The notes beneath the pieces are model-generated. The model was not told the DNA's origin, made no database searches, and was given only the letters and a program-made list of their open reading frames with translations. The translations under genes were made by a program, and so were the position numbers. A stretch of DNA of 64,000 bases from Amycolatopsis thermophila. Its GTDB lineage: Bacteria > Actinomycetota > Actinomycetes > Mycobacteriales > Pseudonocardiaceae. Positions 17,175 to 25,682 of the stretch are shown here, piece after piece. Within the stretch, counting starts at the first letter, position 1. Each line of letters begins with the position of its first letter. The stretch is from positions 3,100,001 through 3,164,000 of the forward strand of contig NZ_JAUSUT010000001.1 of assembly GCF_030814215.1 (NCBI RefSeq). Reading direction: 5' to 3'.

Positions 17175-19157
17175 TCAGCGAAGCAGGGCTTCCAGGGGGG
17201 CGGCCTTGTGCAGGCATTCCTGCCACTCCGCCTCGGCGTCGGAGTCGGCCGTGATGCCGCCGCCCACGCCGAGTTCGATCCGGTCGCCGTGCAGCTCGAA
17301 GGTGCGGATCGCGACGTTCAGTTCCATGCCGGCCACCGGCGAGATCAGCCCGACCGCGCCGGTGTAGACCCCGCGCGGGCGTGGCTCCAGCTCGGCGATC
17401 AGGTCCAGCGCCCGGATCTTCGGCGCGCCCGTGACCGAGCCCGGTGGGAACGTCGCGGCCAGCAGGTCGGCGTCCGACGCGGTGAGCCGGCCCTCGACGG
17501 TCGACTCCAGGTGCCACACCCCGGGCGCCGGCCGCACCCGCAGCAGGTCCGGAACCCGCACGCTGCCCACCTCGCACACGCGACCCAGATCGTTGCGCAC
17601 CAGGTCGGTGATCATGACGTTCTCCGCCACGTCCTTGACCGACTCCCGAAGCCGCTGACGCAGGGCGTCGTCGGCGGGGCCGCGCCGCGGGAGGGTGCCC
17701 TTGATCGGCGTCGAGCGGACCCGGTCGCCGTGGCGGGCCAGGAACAGTTCCGGCGACAGCGACACCACGCTGCCCCACTCGCCGGTCAGGAACGCGGCCC
17801 GCCGCGGGTTCAGGCCCCGCACCCCCTGCGCGAACAGCGCCGCCGGTGAGCCCTCGAACCAGCCCTCGAACCGGGTGCAGATGTTGGCCTGGAACAACTC
17901 CCCGGCCTCGATGGCGTGCACACAAGCCTTCACCGCGTCGCCGTGCTCGGCCGGGAGCGGACGGCTCAACGGACCGGCGCGCCAGGACGGCGCCGGCGCC
18001 GGACGGGTCACCAGCTCCGCGAACTCGGCCGCGAGTTCGTCCCCGCCGCCGAGCGACTCGAACCACCAGCACCCTTCGTGGTCGAGGCGCAGGACGTGGT
18101 CGGCCCAGCCCCACACCGCGGTCGGCAGCGCCCCGCGGCGGCCGGACGGGTCGGTGAGGTCGTAGGAGAGGTAGCCGAACCAGCCACCACCGACGACACC
18201 CGGTGGCGCCGGCTCGACCTCGGGCAGCGGCCCCGGCACCGCGAACGCGGGCAAGCGCTCGGGGGTTGAGGCGGCGTGGGGCGGCAGGCCGGGTGATGCG
18301 GGTGGATTGGAGGCGGGGGGATGGGCCGTGGCGGGGACCTCGGGTGTTGGGTCGGCGTGGGGGTGGCTGTGGGCGGCTGGTGCGGCGGGCCCATGGAGGC
18401 CGGTGGGAGTGGAGTTCCCGGGTGTTGGGCCGGCGTGTGGCCGGGTGAGGTCGTGGGGGTTTGGTGGGGCGGGCTCGGCGCAGGCGGAGGGATGGGCCGG
18501 GGTGGGGATGACTGGTGGAGGGGTGGCGTGGGGCTGGGAGTGGCTGTGGGCGGCTGGTGCCGCGGGCCGGTTCCCGCCGGTGGGGTCGGCGGGGGTCGGG
18601 GTCTCGGGTGTTGGGCCGGCGTGGGGCTGGGAGAGGTCGTGGGGGTTTGGTGGGGCGGGCTCGGCGCCGGCGGAGGTATGGGCCGGGGTGGGGGTGACCG
18701 GTGGGGAGGCGGCTTGGGTTTGGGAGTGGCTGTGGGCGGCTGCTGCGGCGGGCCGGTGCGCGCCGGTGGGGTCGGCGGGGGTGGGGGTCTCGGGTGTTGG
18801 GGCGGCGTGGGATTGGGAATGGCCGTCGGCAGGTGGTGCGGCGGGTCGGTGGAGGCCGGCGGCGGTGGGCGTCTCCGGGGTTGCGTCAGCCCCCCGATTC
18901 GCGGCGTGGGTTCGCGAGTCGGGCTGTGATGGGGCGGGCTGCTCCTCCCGCACGCCGCGCGCGGAAGGTGAGACCGCCCGCACCTCCGGCACTGGGTGGA
19001 GCTCGACCTCGGGCGCGAGGATCGCCTGGGAGCCGAACCAGTCGCCGGTCAGGGCGGCTGCCCTCGCGCGTCCCCGGGAGCGGGCGCGCGCGTCGAGCAG
19101 CAGGAACACCTCGTCGGGGGTTCCGCCTCGCCCGAGGCGCTTTCGTGTGACGCGCAC
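17175..19157 (-). CDS. pabB: Aminodeoxychorismate synthase component I with large repeat insert
   Basis: The 660-residue protein converts chorismate and ammonia to 4-amino-4-deoxychorismate for folate. The catalytic half is complete: PIKGT (484-488, with the Lys typical of PabB), ITDLVRNDLGRV (516-527), FPPGSVTGAPK (570-580) and a GGGIT end block. N-terminal blocks ALTGDWFGSQAILAPEVEL and VVGGGWFGYLSYD are also present. Between them, residues about 60-300 are Pro/Ala/His/Thr repeats that have no counterpart in the family; without them the length would be about 420, near the usual size. GTG 19157 starts 28 bp from the divergent DUF4185 gene. M. tuberculosis has pabB (Rv1005c) in the same neighbourhood. 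Confidence 0.92.
   Translation of the reverse strand: MRVTRKRLGRGGTPDEVFLLLDARARSRGRARAAALTGDWFGSQAILAPEVELHPVPEVRAVSPSARGVREEQPAPSQPDSRTHAANRGADATPETPTAAGLHRPAAPPADGHSQSHAAPTPETPTPADPTGAHRPAAAAAHSHSQTQAASPPVTPTPAHTSAGAEPAPPNPHDLSQPHAGPTPETPTPADPTGGNRPAAPAAHSHSQPHATPPPVIPTPAHPSACAEPAPPNPHDLTRPHAGPTPGNSTPTGLHGPAAPAAHSHPHADPTPEVPATAHPPASNPPASPGLPPHAASTPERLPAFAVPGPLPEVEPAPPGVVGGGWFGYLSYDLTDPSGRRGALPTAVWGWADHVLRLDHEGCWWFESLGGGDELAAEFAELVTRPAPAPSWRAGPLSRPLPAEHGDAVKACVHAIEAGELFQANICTRFEGWFEGSPAALFAQGVRGLNPRRAAFLTGEWGSVVSLSPELFLARHGDRVRSTPIKGTLPRRGPADDALRQRLRESVKDVAENVMITDLVRNDLGRVCEVGSVRVPDLLRVRPAPGVWHLESTVEGRLTASDADLLAATFPPGSVTGAPKIRALDLIAELEPRPRGVYTGAVGLISPVAGMELNVAIRTFELHGDRIELGVGGGITADSDAEAEWQECLHKAAPLEALLR
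18258..18983 (-). repeat. Minisatellite inside pabB, with two full 186-bp units and partial copies
   Basis: Two complete in-frame units of 186 bp lie at 18624-18809 and 18438-18623, encoding pabB residues 117-178 and 179-240. Each reads H-A-x-P-T-P-E-T-P-T-P-A-D-P-T-G, then an AHSHSQ block, then P-T-P-A-H and EPAPPNPHDL; about 49 of 62 residues agree. A partial copy precedes them (about residues 87-116) and a degenerate one follows (241-300). The unit length is a multiple of three, so copy number can change without breaking the frame. The insert sits between two conserved parts of the N-terminal domain. Confidence 0.9.
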
Positions 19158-19185
19158 CTGCTCATTGTCACCTACGGTCGAGGGC

Positions 19186-20172
19186 ATGGTTCGCGTGATC
19201 GAGACCGAGCAGATCTGCAAGGTGACCGGCGCCGATTCGATCAACCGCACCGACCGGTTCGCCATCCACGGCACCGACCTCGGCATCCTCTGGGACGGCG
19301 GCGACGGCCGGGTCTTCGTGCTGTTCGGCGACACCTTCGGCGAGGGCTGGGGCGGCGACGGCGGCGGCCCGAACAGCGCCGACTGGCGCAGCAACGTCCT
19401 CGCCTTCTCCACCACCCGCGACCTGTCCGCCGGCCTCACCCTCGACGGCGTCGTCACCCGCCCGGACGGCACCGCCGCGCAGGTCATCGCCCGCGACGAC
19501 CGCCCGGACGAGGTTACCGTCATCCCCAACTCCGGGCTCGCGATCGAGGGCCTCCAGGTCGCGCACTACATGTCCGTCAACCGGTGGGGCCCGCCCGGCA
19601 AGTGGACCACCAACTACTCCGGCCTCGCCATCTCCGACGACGGCGGCCGCACCTGGGCCAAACCGTGGAGCGCCCGCTGGATCAACCGCGCCGAGCACGA
19701 CGACCCGTTCCAGATGTGCGCACTCACCCGGGAGGGCGAACACCTCTACCTCTTCGGCACCACCAACGGGCGACACGGTGACGCCTACCTCGCCCGCACG
19801 GCGGTGGCGAACCTGCTCGACGCCTCCGCCTACGAGTACTTCGACGGCCGGGGCTGGCGGCGCGACGAGTTCGCCGCCGCGCCCGTGATCCCCGGCCCGG
19901 TCGGGGAGCTGTCCGTCGCCTACGACGTCCACCTCGGACAGTGGCTCGCGATGCACCTGGACGACCCCGGCGGCGCGATCGTCCTGCACTCCGCCGACCG
20001 GCTCACCGGCCCGTGGTCACCCGCCGAGGTGGCCGTGCCGGGCCACCGGTACCCCGGCCTCTACGGCGGCTACCTGCACCCGTGGTCCCTGGACGGCCCG
20101 GACATCTACTACCTGATGTCCCAGTGGGGCCCGTACAACGTGTTCCTGATGCGCAGCCGGCTCGACGGCTAG
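19186..20172 (+). CDS. DUF4185 protein, possible endo-D-arabinanase-like glycosidase
   Basis: This 328-residue protein has the beta-propeller-type repeats of DUF4185: GRVFVLFGDTFGEGW, WRSNVLAFSTT, ISDDGGRTW, YLFGTTNGRHGDAYLAR and YYLMSQWGPYNVFLMRSRL. Some DUF4185 proteins are known to cleave the D-arabinan of mycobacterial arabinogalactan (family GH183), and Pseudonocardiaceae share that polymer. No signal peptide is visible, so this copy may act in the cytoplasm or use another export route. ATG 19186 has a TACGGT box 7 bp upstream, which suggests a leaderless transcript. The activity is inferred from the family only. Confidence 0.8.
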   Translation: MVRVIETEQICKVTGADSINRTDRFAIHGTDLGILWDGGDGRVFVLFGDTFGEGWGGDGGGPNSADWRSNVLAFSTTRDLSAGLTLDGVVTRPDGTAAQVIARDDRPDEVTVIPNSGLAIEGLQVAHYMSVNRWGPPGKWTTNYSGLAISDDGGRTWAKPWSARWINRAEHDDPFQMCALTREGEHLYLFGTTNGRHGDAYLARTAVANLLDASAYEYFDGRGWRRDEFAAAPVIPGPVGELSVAYDVHLGQWLAMHLDDPGGAIVLHSADRLTGPWSPAEVAVPGHRYPGLYGGYLHPWSLDGPDIYYLMSQWGPYNVFLMRSRLDG

Positions 20173-20636
20173 CGCGGACCGGGCGCGGAGGCTCGCGGCG
20201 TGCTGTCCCGCCGTACGATGGCCGCGGCGACCTCCCCGACCGCGGCCCGGATCATCTCGCCGTAGGCGTCTTCGGGCAGCGCGGACACCCGCTCCGCGGC
20301 CGCCTCGATGTGCGACGCGGCGGCTTCGAACGAGCCGAGCCGGCGGTAGTCGTCGGCGAGGTTGAGGTGCAGGGACGGCGAGAACCCAGCGACCCGGAGT
20401 CCGGCGTGGTGCTCCTGGACGCGCTCGTCGGTCATGGCCGAGGCGGCGTCCAGCGCGCGGATGTCCCACGCCAGTGCCTGCGCGGGGTCGTCGTGGAGGT
20501 CGGCCAGGTAGTGCGCGAGCGCGCAGCGGTGCAGCGGGTCGCCGAGGACGCCGATCTCGCTCCAGAGGTTCAGCAGCTCGCGGCGATCGCGGGCGGCCAG
20601 GGCTCGGCCGATGGCGTTCATGGTCGGGTCGGTCAT
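20169..20636 (-). CDS. Hypothetical protein with tetratricopeptide-like helices
   Basis: The 155-residue protein is entirely helical in appearance, with TPR-like stretches (AHYLADLHDDPAQALAWDIRALD, then HLNLADDYRRLGSFEAAASHIEAAAERV). No catalytic motif, signal peptide or membrane segment is seen. The stop overlaps the end of the convergent DUF4185 gene by four bases. ATG 20636 has a weak GGGG ribosome binding site; ATG 20621 is an alternative. Small actinobacterial proteins of this kind are often annotated as tetratricopeptide-containing and have no assigned role. Confidence 0.7.
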   Translation of the reverse strand: MTDPTMNAIGRALAARDRRELLNLWSEIGVLGDPLHRCALAHYLADLHDDPAQALAWDIRALDAASAMTDERVQEHHAGLRVAGFSPSLHLNLADDYRRLGSFEAAASHIEAAAERVSALPEDAYGEMIRAAVGEVAAAIVRRDSTPRASAPGPR

Positions 20637-20685
20637 GCCCCGACTCTGGGCCTTCGACCAGCTCGAAGGTCAACCCCGGAGACGA

Positions 20686-21300
20686 TCAGAGCAGCAGGTC
20701 CGCCAGGGTGAACGGGTACACCAGCGCGTCCATCCCGACCGGGCCCGACACACCGGGCATCGGCGGCACGGAGCTGTGCTCGTGCAGCGCCAGGCGCGGG
20801 TGGAACCAGCCGGGGCGGCCGGGGATGTCGTTGTGCCGCGCGACCCACAGCACGACTTCGCGGTCGGCCCACTTCTCCGGGTGCAGCCGCCGCAGCCAGA
20901 GCCCGTAGTCGGCGTAGACGACGACCCGCTGGATTCCCGCGGCCTGTCGCACGGTCTTGACCCACGCCCGCACGAACCGGTCGTCGACGCCCTCCGCCTC
21001 GACCTCCAGCGTGGGCGCGAGCGAGCCGGGCCCGAACACGCCGAGCCCGCGGCCGGCCCGCACGCACAGCTCGGCCTGGTCGTGGGGCGCGCCGGGGCGC
21101 GCGTAGTGGCGGATGCCCGTCCGGATGCCCGCCCGCTGCGCGGCCTCGATCTGCTTGCCCGCGCCCGGGTCGAGCCAGTTGGTGTTCTCGGTGACGGTGA
21201 TGGAGGCGAACGAGACAGCACCGGCCCGGACCGCGTCCCAGTCCGCCACGGTCGCGTGCAGCGCGAGGTTGATGCCGCGCTCCGTGCTGCCTTCCGTCAA
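20686..21300 (-). CDS. GH25-like (lysozyme-fold) protein
   Basis: This protein of about 204 residues has the order seen in GH25 muramidases: ERGINLALHATVADWDAVRAGAVSFASI, an EAAQRAGIRTGIRHYARPG block, LEVEAEGVDDRFVRAWVKTV, VVVYADYGLWLRRL and a closing block. The usual GH25 catalytic D-x-E pair (LDVE) appears here as LEVEAEG, so the first acidic residue is Glu rather than Asp and activity is uncertain. No signal peptide is seen. TTG 21300 is chosen because GAAGG precedes it and the fold begins directly after; ATG 21354 in the same frame is possible. Confidence 0.7.
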   Translation of the reverse strand: MTEGSTERGINLALHATVADWDAVRAGAVSFASITVTENTNWLDPGAGKQIEAAQRAGIRTGIRHYARPGAPHDQAELCVRAGRGLGVFGPGSLAPTLEVEAEGVDDRFVRAWVKTVRQAAGIQRVVVYADYGLWLRRLHPEKWADREVVLWVARHNDIPGRPGWFHPRLALHEHSSVPPMPGVSGPVGMDALVYPFTLADLLL

Positions 21301-21469
21301 GCCGCCGCCTTCGTACTCTTCGAATGCTCCCCTAGGACACTGTGTAGTCACCATAAGCGCGAAAAGCCCCGGTCGTCGTATCGACGCACCACCCGAAAGC
21401 GGTGTGACACACAGCAAGTACACAGGCGAACCTCGGAGTGCTCCTATCTGATCGAAGATCCTTCCCCGC

Positions 21470-22560
21470 ATGACACGGCCTCGAACGTGGATCGTCAACG
21501 GCGTGCTCGTACTGCTGGTGCAGGGACCCACCATCACGGTGGCGAAGGGCAAGGTCACCGAGACGGTTTCGGCGGCAGGCACCATCGCGAGCAGTTACAC
21601 GGCGGACGTCGGGTTCAGCACGTCCGGGAAGGTCGAATCGATCGACGTCGCGGTGGGCGATGTCGTCACCAAGGGGCAGAAGCTCGCGACGCTCGATTCC
21701 ACCGAGGCCGACCAGCAGCTGGCCGTGGCGAAGAGCAACCTCGAAGTGGCGCGGGAGAACGTGGACGCCGCCGCCACCGCGAATCGGAGCGTCAACGGCG
21801 CTCAGGGTGGCGCGTCGGAGAGCACAGCGTCGCTGCAGGCGAAGGTCGACTCCGCCGAACTGGCCGTTCAGCAGGCGCAGGACGCGGTCGACGCGACCAC
21901 CCTGACCGCGCCCGGTGACGGGACGGTCACCGCGATCAACGGCGCCGTCGGCCAGCGAACCGGCAACTCGAGCGGTTCCGGTAGCCAGTCCGGCAGCGGC
22001 ACCTCCGGCTCGAGCGGCAGCAGTGCCTTCATCGTGCTGACCGACCTGAAGAACCTGGTGGTCACCACGTCGGTCGCCGAGGTCGACGTCAGCAAGGTCA
22101 GGGCGGGGCAGACGGCCGCGGTGACGATCAACGCGCTGCCCGGCACGAGCCTGCAGGCCACCGTCGCGTCGGTCGACCTGACACCGACCACCAGCGATTC
22201 CGTCGTGTCCTACGGCGCGAAGCTGACCCTGAGCAACCCGCGGGAGGGCCTGCGACCGGGACAGTCCGCGAGTGTCGTCATCACCACGGCGGAGGCCGAT
22301 GGTGTCCTGACCGTGCCGGCCGCGGCGGTGCAGACGAGCGGGGACACCAGCACGGTGGCGGTTGAGCAGAACGGCCAGCAGGTGCGCAAGCGCGTCGAGG
22401 TCGGGGTGGGCGGGGAGTCCACTGTGGAGAGCAAGGCGAGCCTGACCGAGGGGGAGCAGGTCGTGCTGACCGCGACCGCGGCGACGCAGGGCGCGACGGG
22501 CGGTAGCCGCACGGCGGCCAGGGCGGCACCTTCCCGGGCGGCGGCGGGGCAGGCCGATGA
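21470..22560 (+). pseudogene. MacA/HlyD-type efflux adaptor, decayed
   Basis: The frame from ATG 21470 encodes a recognisable adaptor: TETVSAAGTIASSYTADVGFSTSGKVESIDVAVGD (lipoyl-like hairpin), a helical hairpin, TLTAPGDGTV, and the beta-barrel LVVTTSVAEVDVSKVRAG. Two faults are seen. The N-terminal membrane helix is cut to VNGVLVLLV and joined directly to GPTITVAKG. Near 22500 the frame is lost: the expected Gly-rich tail (HGGQGG, FPGGGG) and its TGA at 22558 lie in another frame, which has a TAG at 22504. As it stands, translation would run on for 400 bases through the ATPase gene. The restored stop would overlap the ATPase ATG (ATGA). Confidence 0.8.
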
Positions 22561-23175
22561 AGCCGGTCCTGCAGGTCGCGGGCGTGCGCAAGTCCTACGG
22601 TTCCGGCGACACCGCGGTGCACGCGCTGCGCGGGGTCGACCTGACCGTGTGGCCGGGGGAGTACGTCGCGATCATGGGCGCGTCCGGGTCGGGCAAGTCG
22701 ACGCTGCTGAACATCCTCGGCTGCCTGGACACCCCGACCGCCGGGCACTACCGGCTCGACGGTTTCGGGGCCGGCGACCTCAACGAGGCCCAGTTGTGCC
22801 TGCTGCGCAACCGCAAGATCGGGTTCGTGTTCCAGTCGTTCAACCTGCTGCCCCGGGCCACCGCGTTGTCCAATGTGGAGCTGCCGCTGGGGTACGCGGG
22901 GTTGCGCCGCAAGGCGCGGCGGGAACGTGCGCTGGCCGCGCTCGACCTGGTCGGACTGCGTGACCGCGCCCGCGCTGGTGCTGGCCGACGAGCCGACCGG
23001 CAACCTCGACCGCGGCAGCACCTCCGACGTGCTGGCCGTGTTCGACCGGCTGCACGCGCGGGGCCGCACGATCGTGGTGATCACCCACGAGGACGAGGTC
23101 GCGGCGCGGGCGGAACGCGTCGTGCGGGTCAGCGACGGCCGGATCGCGGGCGACGATCGGCTGGTGCCGGCGTGA
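22557..23175 (+). pseudogene. MacB-type ABC ATPase lacking the signature motif
   Basis: The N-terminal half is intact, with Walker A GASGSGKS and Q-loop GFVFQSFNLLP, down to LVGLRDRA. Then the frame changes and the sequence resumes with TAPALVLADEPTGNLD (Walker B) and VVITHEDE (H-loop). The stretch that normally lies between, about 25-28 residues including the ABC signature LSGGQ, is absent. The join (about 22965) falls in GTGACCGCGCC, a sequence that could have been present on both sides of a deletion. Without the signature motif an ABC ATPase cannot hydrolyse ATP productively. GTGA at 23172 couples it to the permease remnant. Confidence 0.88.
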
Positions 23176-24348
23176 CCGTGTTGGAGATCGTGCGCTTCGC
23201 GGCCGTCGGGCTGGCGGCTAACAAGCTGCGCTCGGCCCTGACGACGCTCGGCATCACGATCGGCGTCGGCGCGGTCATCCTGCTGGTCGCGGTGGGCAAC
23301 GGCGCCTCGGCGTCGGTCGCGGCGAGCATTCAGGGCCTGGGCACGAACGTGATCACGGTCAGCCAGCGACGAACGAGCGGACCACCTACGACGTGCCGGT
23401 GATCGGCACCGACCCCGAGTACTTCACGACGAAGAACCGGACGCTCTCGCTGGGCACCTCGTTCACCGACTCCGACATCTCGACGGCGCGCAAGGTCGTC
23501 GTGCTCGGCTCGTCGGCGGCCGAGGGGATCTTCGGCACCACCGACGCGGTCGGCCGGCCGGTGCTGCTCGACGGCATCCAGTTCACGTCGTGGGGGTGCT
23601 GTCGGCCGCAGGCGACTTCGCCGACAGCGACGACACCGCGTTCGCACCGCTGACGGCGGTCCAGGCGTCGCTGACCGGATTCGGGGCGATCAACCAGATC
23701 GCCGTGCGGGCCGCCTCGGCCGGCGCCGTGCCACTCGCGCAGTCGGAGATCACCGCGATCCTCGACGCGCGGCACCACGTGACCGACCCGAGCAACCGGG
23801 ACTTCCAGGTCACCAACCCCACCCAGCTGCTCGTGGCCAGCTCGTCCGCGGCGGGCACGTTCACCGTGCTGCTGGCCGCGGTCGCGGCGCTCTCGCTGCT
23901 CGTCGGCGGGATCGGGGTCACCAACATCATGCTGGTCACCATCACCGAGCGGACCAGGGAGATCGGCATCCGCAAGGCGCTGGGCACGCCGCGGTGGGCG
24001 ATCCTCGGCCAGTTCCTCGCCGAGGCGACGATGCTGAGCGTCCTCGGCGGCGTCCTCGGTGTCGCGGCCGGGGTGATCGGCAGCCGGTTCACGATCGCCG
24101 GGATCGAGCCGGTGCTGGTGCCGTCGTCGATCGTGCTGTCGTTCGCCGTAACCCTGGCGCTGGTCGCGCTGGTCCTGCTGGCGGCCGGGTTCGCCGGTGG
24201 GGTGTGGGTGGGCGGTTCGGCGTCGTCCGGCGGGAGCGGTCCGGCCGCCGGCCCGCAGCAGACGCAGACCGGTGGCCGGACCGGCGGGTACGGCGGGTTC
24301 CCCCGCGGCCAGGGCGGCCTCCGACCCGGGTCGTTCAGCCGCGGCTGA
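23172..24348 (+). pseudogene. MacB-type ABC permease, decayed by deletions and frameshifts
   Basis: Three blocks in different frames belong to one permease. The first is ANKLRSALTTLGITIGVGAVILLVA (first helix) up to NVITVS. The second is VIGTDPEYFTTKNRTLSLG up to LLDGIQFT. The third is VVGVLSAAGDFADSDDTAFAPL up to the last helices. Between the first two, about 60-70 residues of the external domain are missing. Near 23590 a one-base change shifts the frame. After SFAVTLA the usual 'NRAARLRPIDALR' ending is replaced by LVALVLLAAGFAGGVWVGG and a Gly-rich tail, which looks like the start of another exported protein joined by deletion. It is not expected to be functional. Confidence 0.85.
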
Positions 24349-24389
24349 ACGGCTTCCCGCGGCGGTCCGGTCGTCGGTACCGTGCGGCC

Positions 24390-24866
24390 ATGCCCTCACC
24401 GGAAGCGCTGGTGTCCGCGCTCGCGGACCCCGACCGACTGCTGTTGTTCGCCCGGATCTGCACCGCCCCGGACGGGCTCCTGCCGGACGCGGACCGGCAG
24501 TCGGCGAAACACGTGAAGCGCCTGGTGGCGGCCGGGCTGGTCACCATGTCGGACAACCGCTACCGCGTCGTGCCGGAGGTGTTCCGGGAGGCGCTGGCCA
24601 AGCCACCGGCCGACCCGCTCGAAGCGCTGTTCAGCCGGGGGCGTCTGGTGGCCATCCCGCGCCCGGGCAAGCTCCGGAGGGCCCTGCTCGCGCACCTGGC
24701 GGAGAAATTCGAGCCGGGCCGTCTCTACACCGAGCGGGACGTCCGCGAGAAGCTCGCCGCCCTGCACGACGACCACGCCACGCTCCGCCGCTACCTCGTC
24801 GACGAAGGTCTCCTGCAGCGCAGCAACGACGGCGGCACCTACGGCCGTCCCGCGGAAGCCCGTTGA
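24390..24866 (+). CDS. DUF2087 domain protein, probable transcriptional regulator
   Basis: The 158-residue protein has an N-terminal winged-helix-like region (EALVSALADPDRLLLFARICT, SAKHVKRLVAAGLVTM) and a C-terminal DUF2087 domain (AIPRPGKLRRALLAHLAEKFEPGRLYTERDVREKL, DHATLRRYLVDEGLL). In this family the C-terminal part often follows an ArsR-like helix-turn-helix, as here. ATG 24390 has only a weak ribosome binding site. It follows the decayed efflux operon at 41 bp and converges with the ABC-2 permease gene. The target and ligand are unknown. Confidence 0.82.
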   Translation: MPSPEALVSALADPDRLLLFARICTAPDGLLPDADRQSAKHVKRLVAAGLVTMSDNRYRVVPEVFREALAKPPADPLEALFSRGRLVAIPRPGKLRRALLAHLAEKFEPGRLYTERDVREKLAALHDDHATLRRYLVDEGLLQRSNDGGTYGRPAEAR

Positions 24867-24883
24867 CCGGCGATGCCGGAGGT

Positions 24884-24908
24884 GCGGGCCGCCTCGATCA
24901 AGGCCCGC
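24884..24908. terminator. Hairpin between convergent DUF2087 and ABC permease genes
   Basis: GCGGGCC and GGCCCGC form a seven-base-pair stem around an 11-nt loop in the 48-bp convergent gap. It is a plausible bidirectional terminator without a U-tract. Confidence 0.4.
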
Positions 24909-24914
24909 CGCGCG

Positions 24915-25682
24915 TCAGGCGTTCTCCTTCTGGAACGTCCGCGTGCCCCAGAACACCGCGAGGACCGTCATCACCACGAGGATGACCGAGCCGGTCATCA
25001 GCGCGTCCATCGTCAGGTCACCGCGGAAGGTGGCCCGCTCGGCGTCGACGACGTGGGTGAACGGGTTGATCCGCGAAATGGTGTACAGCCAGTTCGGCGC
25101 GAGGATGCTCGTGATCGGCAGCAGGATGCCGGACAGCAGCAGCACCGGCATCAGCACCGCGTTCAGCAACGCCGGGAAGGCCTGCTCGCTCTTGATGGTC
25201 AGCGCCACCGCGTACGACGACGACGCCAGCGTCGCCGCGGTGAGCGCGACGATCACCAGGCTCAGCAGCACCCCGCCGACCGGCGCGTCGAGTCCGAACG
25301 CGACATACGCGAGCACGGTGATCAGCACGGCCTGGAACACCGCCTGGACCACGTTGTTGCACACCTTGCCGAGCAGGAGCCCGACCCGGCTCGCCGGCGT
25401 CACGCGCAACCGCTCCAGCACGCCGCTGCGGAAGTCCATCAGCAGCGAGAACCCGGCGAACGACGAGCTGAACAACGCCAGCTGGATGATCAGCGCGGGG
25501 GTCAGGATCGTCCAGCTGCTGCCCGGCGGGAAGCCCGGCGTGCTGCTGACGACCTTTTCCATCAGCGGACCGAACAGCACCAGGTACAGCACCGGCTGCA
25601 TGATCCCGATCATGATCCACGCCGGGTTGCGCATGGACAGCGTCCAGTCCCGCTTGAAGATCAGCCACGTGTCACGCAACAT
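24915..25682 (-). CDS. ABC-2 type exporter permease (DrrB-like)
   Basis: This 255-residue membrane protein has six predicted helices and the ABC-2 pattern: TWLIFKRDWTLSMRNPAWIMIGIMQPVLYLVLFGPL near the N-terminus, then ERLRVTPASRVGLLLGKV with the conserved coupling region, and YTISRINPFTHVVDAERATFRGD near the end. It resembles DrrB-type drug exporters. ATG 25682 lies inside the ATPase gene (11-bp overlap), so the two are coupled. The substrate cannot be inferred. Control is by the PadR protein and its operators upstream of the ATPase gene. Confidence 0.92.
   Translation of the reverse strand: MLRDTWLIFKRDWTLSMRNPAWIMIGIMQPVLYLVLFGPLMEKVVSSTPGFPPGSSWTILTPALIIQLALFSSSFAGFSLLMDFRSGVLERLRVTPASRVGLLLGKVCNNVVQAVFQAVLITVLAYVAFGLDAPVGGVLLSLVIVALTAATLASSSYAVALTIKSEQAFPALLNAVLMPVLLLSGILLPITSILAPNWLYTISRINPFTHVVDAERATFRGDLTMDALMTGSVILVVMTVLAVFWGTRTFQKENA

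Noticed and set aside
18307..20172. Long plus-strand frame fused in front of the DUF4185 gene.
   Set aside because: The first 290 codons are antisense to the pabB repeats and are Gly/Trp/Val-rich. The real start is ATG 19186.
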